Source: Euzebyella saccharophila (GTDB lineage: Bacteria; Bacteroidota; Bacteroidia; Flavobacteriales; Flavobacteriaceae). From it: a DNA stretch of 64,000 bases. The position numbers and the translations under genes are program-made. Location of the stretch: NCBI RefSeq assembly GCF_014855495.1, contig NZ_JACYFJ010000002.1, positions 62,001 to 126,000 on the forward strand. The letters are read 5' to 3'. Positions 35,608 through 44,321 of the stretch are shown piece by piece. The notes beneath the pieces are model-generated. The model had not been told where the DNA came from, made no database searches, and saw only the letters and a list, made by a program, of their open reading frames with translations. Position 1 is the stretch's first letter. Each line of letters begins with the position of its first letter.

Positions 35608-38538
35608 GTGCAAAATTGTCTACCATTGAATAAAAATTTACTCGAGGGATTGGGAGCATCCCTTCAAGGCCAGCTGTTATCTGATGAATTAACCAAGGCA
35701 TTATACGCTACAGATGCCTCCGTATACCGAAAAATTCCTTTAGCGGTTACCTTTCCAGAAACGAAGGACGATATTAAAAAAATCATTCGTTTTGCCAATG
35801 AGAACGAAGTGGGTATCATTCCTAGGACGGCCGGTACATCATTGGCAGGGCAATGTGTAGGTGATGGTATTGTGGTAGACGTTTCTAGAAACTTCACCAA
35901 AATTCTTTCTTTGGATGTGGACAAAAAGCAGATTACGGTTCAACCAGGGGTAATTAGGGACGAGCTTAATCAGTACCTGGCACCACACGGATTATTTTTT
36001 GGGCCCAATACGTCCACTGCCAATAGATGCATGATCGGGGGAATGGTAGGTAATAATTCTTCCGGTACTACCTCCATACAGTATGGGGTAACCAGAGATA
36101 AGATTATTTCAATGAAGACCATCTTATCGGATGGTAGCGATGCCGAATTTACGTCCCTTTCAGTAGATGAATTCCAAAAAAAGTTAGAAGGCGATAATCT
36201 TGAATCTTCTATTTATAAAAACATATATAAAGAGCTTTCTGATAAAGAGATAAAGGAAGAAATTTTAGAGCAGTTTCCGAAGCCGGAAATACACAGGAGA
36301 AATACCGGTTATGCCGTAGATGAACTATTGCACAATTCGGTTTTTAGTGAAAATAGTGCTGATTTTAATATGTGCCAATTGCTGAGCGGTAGCGAGGGTA
36401 CTTTAGCGTTTACAACAGAAATCACTCTTCAATTGGATGATTTGCCCCCTGCATACGCGGCAATGGTAGTGACCCATTATCACACGCTGGAAGATTGTTT
36501 GTTGGATGTGGCGCCGGTTATGGAACACTCGCTACATCTATGTGAGATGATGGACAAGGTAATTTTGGACTGCACCAAAAACAACCGGGAGCAATTAAAA
36601 AATAGATTCTTTGTTGAAGGAGACCCTGCGGCGTTGCTTATGCTGGAACTAAAGGCCAATTCCCAAGAAGACTTGGATGCCCAAATTGCTTCCTTACAAG
36701 CTACTGTTGATAAATCTGGGTTATCTTATGCCAACCCAGTGTTGTACGGGGCGGATATTAACAAGGCCATCGAATTAAGGAAGGCCGGATTAGGGCTTTT
36801 GGGTAATATGGTAGGGGACAAGAAAGCCGTTGCCTGTATTGAGGATACGGCTGTGGCTGTGGAAGACCTCAGTGCTTTTATAGCGGAATTTACCGCAATT
36901 ATGAAGGGATATAACCAAAGCGCGGTGTATTATGCGCACGCCGGTGCGGGGGAATTGCATTTGCGACCCATCCTTGATCTTAAGAAAAAAACCGATGTAG
37001 GCCTTTTTAGGGATATTACTACTGATGTAGCAAAACTTACTAAAAAATACAAAGGTTCTTTTAGCGGTGAGCATGGCGATGGAATTGTACGGGCAGAATT
37101 CATACCATTGATGATCGGGGAAAAGAATTATGAGCTCCTGAAAAGAGTGAAGTCCTATTTTGACCCTAAAAACATTTTCAATCCAGGCAAGATTGTGGAT
37201 GCATACCCAATGGATGAATCCCTTCGCTATGAAATCGATAGGGAAGAACCGGAAGTGGAGACTTTGTTGGATTTCTCGGATAGTCAGGGTATTTTAAGAG
37301 CTGCGGAGAAGTGCAACGGTAGTGGTGACTGCAGAAAAACGGAAAGTATGAAGGGCGCCATGTGCCCTAGTTATCATGCCACCCGAAATGAGCAGCATAC
37401 CACAAGAGGGAGAGCGAACGCATTACGTGAGTTTTTGACCAATTCCGATAAGGTAAATAAGTTTGATCAAAAGGAACTAAAAGAGGTCTTTGATTATTGC
37501 CTTAGCTGTAAAGCTTGCTCCAGCGAATGTCCTAGCAATGTGGATATTGCTACTTTAAAAGCGGAATTTCTATATCAATACCAAGAGGAAAACGGGTATT
37601 CCCTGCGCAGTAAATTGTTTGCCCATAATACCAAACTCAACAAATTAGGAAGTAAGGTATCTGGGTTGACCAATGCCATGTACGACTCTTCGTTAATTGG
37701 TGGGTTGCTTAAGAAAACGGCCAATGTAGCACCTCAAAGAAGTCTTCCAAAAGTTTCAAGTTTCAATTTTGATAAACACTTGCAACTATTTAAAGAGCAA
37801 AACACTACAAATAAAAGAAAAGTTGTTCTTTATATTGATGAGTTCAGTCATTATTTAGATATTGAACTGGGCAAGGATGCCATAGAACTTTTAGTTAAAC
37901 TGGGTTATGATGTGCAGCTATTTTATGCTGAAAGCGGACGTACCTATCTTTCAAAAGGCTTTTTAAAACAGGCCAAAATATTGGCATTGGAAAATATTCC
38001 AAAGCTTAAAAAATTCGCGGACGATCAGTTGCCGGTCATTGGGTTGGAACCTTCCGCAGTCTTGACTTTTAGGGATGAATACAAAAGGTTTGTTAATGAT
38101 ACGGAAACTACCAACGCCATTGCATTAAACTCCTACTTGTTAGAGGAGTTCTTGGCGCAGGAAATACAAAAAGGGGAACTTACCTCAGACCTGTTTACCA
38201 AAGAGGCCAAAACGGTTAAAATTCACAGTCATTGCCATCAAAAATCATTGAGCAACCAAAAAGTAACGTTTGATGTGCTCAATCTACCGGAAAATTATTC
38301 GGTGTCCATTATTAGCTCTGGTTGTTGCGGCATGGCGGGGTCCTTTGGATATGAGAAAGAACACTATGAAGTAAGCATGCAAATAGGGGAGCTTAAATTG
38401 TTTCCAGCGGTAAGAAAGAGCCCTGAGGATTCCATAATTTCAGCAAATGGAACGAGTTGCAGGCATCAAATTTATGACGGAACCAAAAGAAAGGCTTTGC
38501 ACCCGGTTACTATTTTAAAAAATGCTTTAATAAAGTAG
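35608..38538 (+). CDS. FAD-linked oxidase fused to 4Fe-4S/CCG domains (D-lactate or glycolate dehydrogenase type)
   Basis: The 976-residue protein has an N-terminal FAD-binding-4 domain (RTAGTSLAGQCVGDG; GPNTSTANRCMIGGMVGNNS), an FAD-oxidase C domain ending FNPGKIVDAYP, then two ferredoxin-like clusters (CNGSGDCRKTESMKGAMCP about 570-588; CLSCKACSSECP about 630). The C-terminus has a cysteine-rich CCG block (SSGCCGMAGSFGYE). Thus GlcD-like and GlcF-like parts are in one chain, as in bacterial Dld-II/YdiJ-type D-2-hydroxyacid dehydrogenases. It should oxidise D-lactate or another 2-hydroxyacid into the respiratory chain. Start codons are GTG (35608) or TTG (35626); no in-frame ATG precedes the fold. 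Confidence 0.88.
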   Translation: MQNCLPLNKNLLEGLGASLQGQLLSDELTKALYATDASVYRKIPLAVTFPETKDDIKKIIRFANENEVGIIPRTAGTSLAGQCVGDGIVVDVSRNFTKILSLDVDKKQITVQPGVIRDELNQYLAPHGLFFGPNTSTANRCMIGGMVGNNSSGTTSIQYGVTRDKIISMKTILSDGSDAEFTSLSVDEFQKKLEGDNLESSIYKNIYKELSDKEIKEEILEQFPKPEIHRRNTGYAVDELLHNSVFSENSADFNMCQLLSGSEGTLAFTTEITLQLDDLPPAYAAMVVTHYHTLEDCLLDVAPVMEHSLHLCEMMDKVILDCTKNNREQLKNRFFVEGDPAALLMLELKANSQEDLDAQIASLQATVDKSGLSYANPVLYGADINKAIELRKAGLGLLGNMVGDKKAVACIEDTAVAVEDLSAFIAEFTAIMKGYNQSAVYYAHAGAGELHLRPILDLKKKTDVGLFRDITTDVAKLTKKYKGSFSGEHGDGIVRAEFIPLMIGEKNYELLKRVKSYFDPKNIFNPGKIVDAYPMDESLRYEIDREEPEVETLLDFSDSQGILRAAEKCNGSGDCRKTESMKGAMCPSYHATRNEQHTTRGRANALREFLTNSDKVNKFDQKELKEVFDYCLSCKACSSECPSNVDIATLKAEFLYQYQEENGYSLRSKLFAHNTKLNKLGSKVSGLTNAMYDSSLIGGLLKKTANVAPQRSLPKVSSFNFDKHLQLFKEQNTTNKRKVVLYIDEFSHYLDIELGKDAIELLVKLGYDVQLFYAESGRTYLSKGFLKQAKILALENIPKLKKFADDQLPVIGLEPSAVLTFRDEYKRFVNDTETTNAIALNSYLLEEFLAQEIQKGELTSDLFTKEAKTVKIHSHCHQKSLSNQKVTFDVLNLPENYSVSIISSGCCGMAGSFGYEKEHYEVSMQIGELKLFPAVRKSPEDSIISANGTSCRHQIYDGTKRKALHPVTILKNALIK

Positions 38539-38541
38539 AGG

Positions 38542-39420
38542 TTAATCGCGCTGGTCTTTCTTCTTTTTTAATCTTCTTGTTTCGGTGTGGGTAGCTAACT
38601 GTTCAAAAAGTTCCTGTATATCCATTTCACGTAGTTCCATGTCCATAAAAAAGGGAGACAATTTATCATGCTGGTACCGGTAAATTTTCCATCGCTTAAA
38701 GTTGTACTCCAATGAGGTTAGGTTTTTTACCCAATCTCCCGAATTCAGGTAGGTACAATGACTGTCCCTAATTTTGTACCGTTCTTTTTTGGGGTGGTGC
38801 AGGTGACCGCATACCACATAATCATAATGCTTTCTAACGGCCATTTTTACCGAAAATTCCTCAAAATCATTGATATAGGTGGTAATGGCATTTTCTTTAC
38901 TCGTTAAGGATAAGGTGGGACGCTTTTTGCCGCTCTTGTAATAAATGTAATTGGTGAACTTATTAAAGGAAAATAGAAGTTGATAGCCAAAAGAGCCCAA
39001 TTTCGCCAGCCAGTTGATATTCAGAAAAGGATTGTCAAATACATCGCCATGAAAGAACCATGCTTTTTTACCATCCAGTTGAAGGACCAGTTTGTCCACA
39101 ATGTGAATATTGCCCATTGAAGTGCCGGAAAGCTTTCGTAGGACTTCATCCCTATTGCCGGTAATGAAAAAGACTTGTGTACCTTTGGAGGCCAAGGCCA
39201 TGATTTTACGAATGACCTTCATATGTGATTTTGGAAAATACCGTTTATTAAACTGCCCTACATCAAGAATATCACCGTTTAAAATGAGTTTTTTAGGCTC
39301 AATGCTATGTAAATACGTATTCAGTTCATCTGCATGGCAGTTCAAAGAACCTAGGTGAACATCTGAAATGACAACGACTTCTAGTTTACGCTTTTTCAAA
39401 TTGATGGAATTTTCCTCCAA
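38542..39420 (-). CDS. UDP-2,3-diacylglucosamine diphosphatase-like metallophosphoesterase (LpxH-type)
   Basis: The 292-residue calcineurin-like phosphoesterase has all metal motifs in order: SDVHLGS, LNGDILD, TGNRDE, FHGDVFDN and CGHLHHPK. Relatives hydrolyse UDP-diacylglucosamine in lipid A synthesis; longer Bacteroidota members are also called UDP-2,3-diacylglucosamine diphosphatase. The start is a TTG (39420), because no ATG precedes the first motif. It is 3 bp from the convergent oxidase stop. The C-terminus is very lysine/arginine-rich. Confidence 0.82.
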   Translation of the reverse strand: MEENSINLKKRKLEVVVISDVHLGSLNCHADELNTYLHSIEPKKLILNGDILDVGQFNKRYFPKSHMKVIRKIMALASKGTQVFFITGNRDEVLRKLSGTSMGNIHIVDKLVLQLDGKKAWFFHGDVFDNPFLNINWLAKLGSFGYQLLFSFNKFTNYIYYKSGKKRPTLSLTSKENAITTYINDFEEFSVKMAVRKHYDYVVCGHLHHPKKERYKIRDSHCTYLNSGDWVKNLTSLEYNFKRWKIYRYQHDKLSPFFMDMELREMDIQELFEQLATHTETRRLKKKKDQRD

Positions 39421-39631
39421 AAAAGAACTTTTATATAAATTAAAGGTAAACTAGCCAATAACAATGTATTATGTTCTGCTTCAAACCCTTGTCTTTTACT
39501 TTGCAAGACTGTTAATTAAAATTTAACTTTGAGGTCTTTAAATAGATTAAAAATCTAAGAACGGCCGATGGTGGATATCGGCTTTATTTATATCATAACC
39601 TTGTTCGGTTAGCTAATTTTAAGGGAATTCT

Positions 39632-40702
39632 ATGGCGGGAAATTCATTTGGAAATATATTTAAACTAAGCACTTTTGGCGAATCTCACGGTGCAGCCATT
39701 GGCGGGGTTCTAGATGGATGCCCTTCAGGTATCGAAATAAACCTTGAGGCCATTCAAAAAGAATTGGACCGCCGTAAACCAGGGCAATCGGCCATCGTAA
39801 CTCAAAGGAAGGAACCGGACACTGTTGAGTTTTATTCCGGTATTTTTGAGGGAAAGACCACAGGTACGCCCATCGGCTTTGCCATTCATAACACCAATCA
39901 AAAATCCAAAGATTACTCCCACATTAAAGATTCTTATCGTCCTTCGCACGCTGATTACGTATACGATCAGAAATACGGATTTCGGGATTATCGTGGAGGC
40001 GGGCGTAGTTCGGCACGTGAAACGGCCAGTAGGGTAGTGGCAGGGGCTATTGCCAAGCAATTTTTATCGGAAATTGAAATCAACGCCTTTGTATCGCAAG
40101 TAGGAACCATGAAATTGGAAACCCCTTATCAGGAATTGGATTTTTCCAATATCGAGAAAAATCCCGTTCGCTGTGCAGATATGGAAATGGCTTCCCGAAT
40201 GGAAGATTACATCAAAGAGATTCGAAAAGAAGGTGATACCATTGGCGGTGTTATCACTTGTGTGGCCAAAAATGTACCGATCGGACTTGGGGAACCTGTT
40301 TTTGATAAACTTCATGCCGAATTGGGCAAAGCGATGCTATCCATCAATGCCGTAAAAGGCTTTGAATACGGCAGCGGTTTTGAAGGCGTACAAATGAAGG
40401 GTAGCCAGCACAACGATCAATTTAACCAAGACGGCAGTACCAAAACCAACCACAGTGGCGGAATTCAAGGAGGTATCAGCAACGGGATGGATATTTACTT
40501 TAACGTTGCTTTTAAACCCGTGGCCACGCTAATTCAGCCTTATGAAACTATCGATAAAGACGGGAATACCGTGCAGACCCAAGGAAAAGGAAGGCATGAC
40601 CCCTGTGTAGTTCCCAGGGCCGTACCCATTGTTGAGGCGATGACCGCTTTGGTATTGGCAGATTACACCTTGCTAAATCGTACCATCAAGGGAAAAGAAT
40701 AA
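39632..40702 (+). CDS. aroC: Chorismate synthase
   Basis: The 356-residue protein shows the three signature regions: [19 protein letters not shown] near the start, [21 protein letters not shown] in the first third, and GSQHNDQF with [13 protein letters not shown] later. It converts 5-enolpyruvylshikimate-3-phosphate to chorismate using reduced FMN, the last step of the shikimate pathway. The length is normal. The upstream 210-bp space is A/T-rich and holds nothing else recognised. It is a single gene. Confidence 0.97.
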   Translation: MAGNSFGNIFKLSTFGESHGAAIGGVLDGCPSGIEINLEAIQKELDRRKPGQSAIVTQRKEPDTVEFYSGIFEGKTTGTPIGFAIHNTNQKSKDYSHIKDSYRPSHADYVYDQKYGFRDYRGGGRSSARETASRVVAGAIAKQFLSEIEINAFVSQVGTMKLETPYQELDFSNIEKNPVRCADMEMASRMEDYIKEIRKEGDTIGGVITCVAKNVPIGLGEPVFDKLHAELGKAMLSINAVKGFEYGSGFEGVQMKGSQHNDQFNQDGSTKTNHSGGIQGGISNGMDIYFNVAFKPVATLIQPYETIDKDGNTVQTQGKGRHDPCVVPRAVPIVEAMTALVLADYTLLNRTIKGKE

Positions 40703-40799
40703 GAATTTTTAGGAAATTGATATTTTCTATGTTCATTGGAATGTTGTTTTTCGGCTTTCTGAGCAAAAACTGTATATTACTTGCTTAAACTTTAAATGC

Positions 40800-42125
40800 A
40801 TGCGAAAACTGGAATTACACTGGAAGATTCTCATAGGAATGCTGTTGGGAATCGCCTTTGGCTTTTTAATGACCAATTTTGAATGGGGACCCAAATTTGT
40901 ACAAGATTGGATCAATCCCTTTGGGAGTATCTTCGTTAAGCTACTCAAATTAATTGCCATTCCGTTAATTCTTGCTTCGCTGGTAAAAGGGATATCCGAT
41001 TTAAAGGATATTTCAAAATTCCGAAATATAGGTCTCAGGACGATTGCCATTTACATTGGTACTACGGTGGTAGCGATTACTATTGGACTTTTATTGGTAA
41101 ATACCATAAAGCCCGGAAATGGTATTTCCGAAGACACCATTGCCCAACTTACCGAAACCTATTCCAATGACAGCGGGGTTACTTCTAAGCTAGAGGAAGC
41201 CTCCCGCCAAAAGGAAAGCGGACCGTTACAGTTCTTAGAAGACATGGTTCCCGACAATGCCTTTAAGGCATTAGGGGACAACAGTTCCATGCTGCAGGTG
41301 ATATTTTTTACCATCTTTTTGGGTATTTCCATGCTTTTGATCGGAGAAAAGAACGCCAAGCCGCTTAAAAAGTTTTTTGATTCCTTGAACGAGGTGGTGC
41401 TTAAAATGGTGGATTTGATCATGCTAACGGCACCCATTGCCGTTTTTGCCCTTTTGGCAAATGTGGTAGTTTCATCGGGAGACCCTGATATTCTTTTGGC
41501 ACTTTTGAAGTATGCCGGAGTTGTGGTTTTAGGTCTTCTTTTAATGATTGTTTTCTACAGTTTGGTGGTTGGAACGTTTACAAAGTACAATCCGTGGACC
41601 TTCCTTCAGAAAATAAGTCCGGCGCAGTTATTAGCCTTTAGTACCAGTTCCAGTGCGGCGACCCTTCCGGTAACTATGGAAAGGGTAGAGGAGCACATTG
41701 GGGTAGATAAGGAAATTTCCAGTTTTGTGCTTCCGGTAGGCGCTACCATCAATATGGATGGCACCAGTCTTTATCAAGGGGTAGCCGCCGTTTTTATTGC
41801 CCAAGCATTAAGTTTTGATTTGAGCTTTAGCGGACAGTTAACCATTGTACTGACCGCCCTTTTGGCGTCCATTGGTTCAGCTGCCGTACCTGGAGCGGGT
41901 ATGGTGATGTTGGTAATTGTGTTGGAAGCTATCGGTTTTCCTGCGGACAAACTGGCCATTGGTCTGGCCTTGATTTTTGCGGTAGATAGACCCTTGGATA
42001 TGTTGCGTACTGTAGTAAACATCACTGGAGATGCCTGCGTGTCTATGATGGTAGCGAAATCCGTTGGTAAGAGCATGAAACCTAAAGTGAAGAATTGGGA
42101 CGACAATTTTGATGAGGTCAAATAA
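40800..42125 (+). CDS. Dicarboxylate/amino acid:cation symporter (DAACS family)
   Basis: The 441-residue membrane protein has about eight helices, the serine-rich hairpin STSSSAATLPVT and the binding motif GATINMDGTSLYQGVAAVFIA, followed by GSAAVPGAG. Those are the fingerprints of GltP/GltPh-like transporters that take up glutamate, aspartate or C4-dicarboxylates with Na+ or H+. The exact substrate is not defined by the motifs. Its stop is directly adjacent to the stop of the convergent DUF1206 gene. Confidence 0.93.
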   Translation: MRKLELHWKILIGMLLGIAFGFLMTNFEWGPKFVQDWINPFGSIFVKLLKLIAIPLILASLVKGISDLKDISKFRNIGLRTIAIYIGTTVVAITIGLLLVNTIKPGNGISEDTIAQLTETYSNDSGVTSKLEEASRQKESGPLQFLEDMVPDNAFKALGDNSSMLQVIFFTIFLGISMLLIGEKNAKPLKKFFDSLNEVVLKMVDLIMLTAPIAVFALLANVVVSSGDPDILLALLKYAGVVVLGLLLMIVFYSLVVGTFTKYNPWTFLQKISPAQLLAFSTSSSAATLPVTMERVEEHIGVDKEISSFVLPVGATINMDGTSLYQGVAAVFIAQALSFDLSFSGQLTIVLTALLASIGSAAVPGAGMVMLVIVLEAIGFPADKLAIGLALIFAVDRPLDMLRTVVNITGDACVSMMVAKSVGKSMKPKVKNWDDNFDEVK

Positions 42126-42908
42126 CTAACCATTAAACTTACGATAGCGTGCTTGGGCAAACATGTAAAGTCCGTAGCATACCAATCCCGCAGCAACGAT
42201 TCCCATTAACCACGGACCGGAAGAAGTTTCCTGAAGAAAGGAAAACGCTTCTTTGGTACCTTTTATGGAATCATCGGCTGAAAACGAAAAGCCTGCTTTT
42301 AAGAAAAAATAGGAAATGATGCACGTGAGGATACCTCGTGAAATGAGTCCGCCGTAGCCAAAAGTCTTAATGGCCCTTCTTTTCTTACTATCGGAAATAC
42401 TGCCAATCTCAAACTTCTGAAGAAAATCGCCTTTGTATGCTTTTATAAATTGATAAATACCCTTCCCTGCCAATGCCAATCCTATGGCGATAAAAAGGTA
42501 GGTCTTTAGTTGCGGACCTAAAAAAGAACCGCCTCCGCCACCGCCGCCAGAGGAAGGCTCATAAAATATATCTACTATCGAAAAAATGCCGAGCCCCAAA
42601 TAAATGAGTCCGCTAATGAAAAAGGAAACCCGCTTAACCAGCCCTTTGTTATCCGTACCTATGTTTTCCGGGTCTTGAATGCTTTGAATAAAGCGCCATA
42701 GGGCATAACAGATAAGACCGATACCTAAAAGCGCCAAAAGCACCTTTCCAAAGGGTTGTTTTTCCAAGAATTCTATCACCTGAAATTTTCCTGCCTTGGA
42801 ACCTCCTAAATTAAAGGCAGCCAAAAAAGCCAATATTCCTGTAATGCCATAAACGGCTCCCTTGGCTATGAAGCCGGTATAGGCTACTTTTTTAATCTTA
42901 TCGTCCAT
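42126..42908 (-). CDS. DUF1206-domain membrane protein
   Basis: The 260-residue protein is three repeats of a two-helix unit: FIAKGAVYGITGILAFLAAF with ALLGIGLICYALWRFIQS, then SFFISGLIYLGLGIFSIV with FIAIGLALAGKGIYQFIKA, then GLISRGILTCIISYFFLKAG with GIVAAGLVCYGLYMFAQAR. A glycine run (SSGGGGGGG) lies between repeat 2 helices. The function is unknown. It is convergent with the transporter gene with no spacer. Confidence 0.87.
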   Translation of the reverse strand: MDDKIKKVAYTGFIAKGAVYGITGILAFLAAFNLGGSKAGKFQVIEFLEKQPFGKVLLALLGIGLICYALWRFIQSIQDPENIGTDNKGLVKRVSFFISGLIYLGLGIFSIVDIFYEPSSGGGGGGGSFLGPQLKTYLFIAIGLALAGKGIYQFIKAYKGDFLQKFEIGSISDSKKRRAIKTFGYGGLISRGILTCIISYFFLKAGFSFSADDSIKGTKEAFSFLQETSSGPWLMGIVAAGLVCYGLYMFAQARYRKFNG

Positions 42909-42991
42909 TGCAAATGTTTTCTACAATGGTAGCAAATTGAAGGTGTGAGGGTTAACCCTATCAAACGGACTTTAAACCCAATGAAGAATTA

Positions 42992-43396
42992 TCAAAGAAA
43001 TTTTGCTTTTAATTCCGGGGTGGGAATCATACATTGGTCTTTTTTACCATACCACTTGTAGCGATTTTTGGCAATAAAATCGTATACGATATCACGGATA
43101 GTGCTCGGTATCCATAGTAAAATGGAAGATAGACCTCTATATCCTCGCAATTTTTTGCCAATTTCCAGGGCAGCGGTCGATTTGGTGTAGTAGGCCGTTC
43201 CGGGGTCAATCAATATAATGGAATCTACCTTTGAAGTATCGATACCCCGCTCTTTGGTCAATTGCTGACCCACCTCGCTTTGTAGGGCTGCATAGCGAAA
43301 CACATCTTTTTTATCCCTTTTGATAACAAACTGCACGGCATTGTTGCAAAGATTGCAAACGCCGTCGAAAAGAATGATTTGTTTGGTTGTTTCCAT
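42992..43396 (-). CDS. Thiol-disulfide oxidoreductase DCC family protein (DUF393)
   Basis: The 134-residue protein starts with the family signature ILFDGVCNLCNNAVQFV, whose CxxC pair suggests a thioredoxin-like fold. SIILIDPGTAYYTKSTAALEIGKKL and LLWIPSTIRDIVYDFIAKNRYKW complete the family. The redox role is inferred from the fold and the partners are unknown. It is a single gene on the minus strand. Confidence 0.87.
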   Translation of the reverse strand: METTKQIILFDGVCNLCNNAVQFVIKRDKKDVFRYAALQSEVGQQLTKERGIDTSKVDSIILIDPGTAYYTKSTAALEIGKKLRGYRGLSSILLWIPSTIRDIVYDFIAKNRYKWYGKKDQCMIPTPELKAKFL

Positions 43397-43498
43397 AGAG
43401 AAAGTGCTTATTGGCTACAAATATAGGTAGTTGTATAGATATTTTATTGTAGCCAATTTAGGGTCTAATAAATCATGAACATATATTGTTAAAATCAC

Positions 43499-44233
43499 TT
43501 AAAACGACTGGTCAAAATTTTCATTTTGGTTATCATTTAATTGGTCAAATGCTTTGTTTATAACAAATCGGTTTAAATAATTTGAAAGGTTATCCAAGTC
43601 CTGATAAATGGAAAATTCGTTTATCCCATATTGTTCTAAGTTTCTTAAGATTGACTTTTTAGAACTTCCTTTGATTCGAAGTTTAATAAATGTGTTTTGC
43701 TTTAATAATTCGTCCAAACTCATCTTTGGATTGTTGGATATAGAAAAAACACCTCTCTGGTTGATGACTCTAGCCGATATACCTTTTGGAAAAAAAATAC
43801 CTGAAACGGACGTTTCCGGACAAAATGGACCAAAATCATTTGTCATAAGAAGACGATTTTTAAAATCCATAATGTATACAGAAGCATCTTGGTTTTCATT
43901 TGAATCATATGTCGCAAAATAGAGGGCAACCAACGGGTTTTTCGTCCAATCTAGTAGTCTTGTGGCCAAACCATGGTGTTGAGCCAAAGTTAGTTCATCC
44001 CATTGGTCAACAGGTTGGATTGGCAATAAATGACCTGCATATCTCATCCAAGAACTAATTATTACTTTTTCTTTGATATACTTTGGTACATTTTCGGAGT
44101 AATCTGGTCTACCAATTTTAGGTATAAGTTTCCAATTAAAATTTTTCTGTCCTCTGTAAATAAAATTTGATGTAGAATAGTTCTCTATGGTTTTATGGAA
44201 GTCTATAAAACTATCGATGTTTATTATTTTCAT
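43499..44233 (-). CDS. FRG-domain protein
   Basis: The 244-residue protein carries the FRG signature: FIYRGQKNFNWKLIPKIGR (about 24-42) and AQHHGLATRLLDWTKNPLVA (about 88-107), with later NQRGVFSISNN. It has no signal peptide or membrane helix. FRG domains are widespread and patchily distributed in bacterial mobile DNA and have been implicated in phage defence and other conflicts; the biochemical activity is unsettled. The gene is visibly more A/T-rich than its neighbours and sits at the edge of the toxin-like accessory stretch, so recent acquisition is plausible. Confidence 0.82.
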   Translation of the reverse strand: MKIINIDSFIDFHKTIENYSTSNFIYRGQKNFNWKLIPKIGRPDYSENVPKYIKEKVIISSWMRYAGHLLPIQPVDQWDELTLAQHHGLATRLLDWTKNPLVALYFATYDSNENQDASVYIMDFKNRLLMTNDFGPFCPETSVSGIFFPKGISARVINQRGVFSISNNPKMSLDELLKQNTFIKLRIKGSSKKSILRNLEQYGINEFSIYQDLDNLSNYLNRFVINKAFDQLNDNQNENFDQSF

Positions 44234-44321
44234 TAATTCTAACCTTTCGATTAATTGGTAAAAAGTAAGTATTCAAAATTAATCATGTATACCTAAAAGA
44301 AATTGAACTTAGTTAAAAAAA

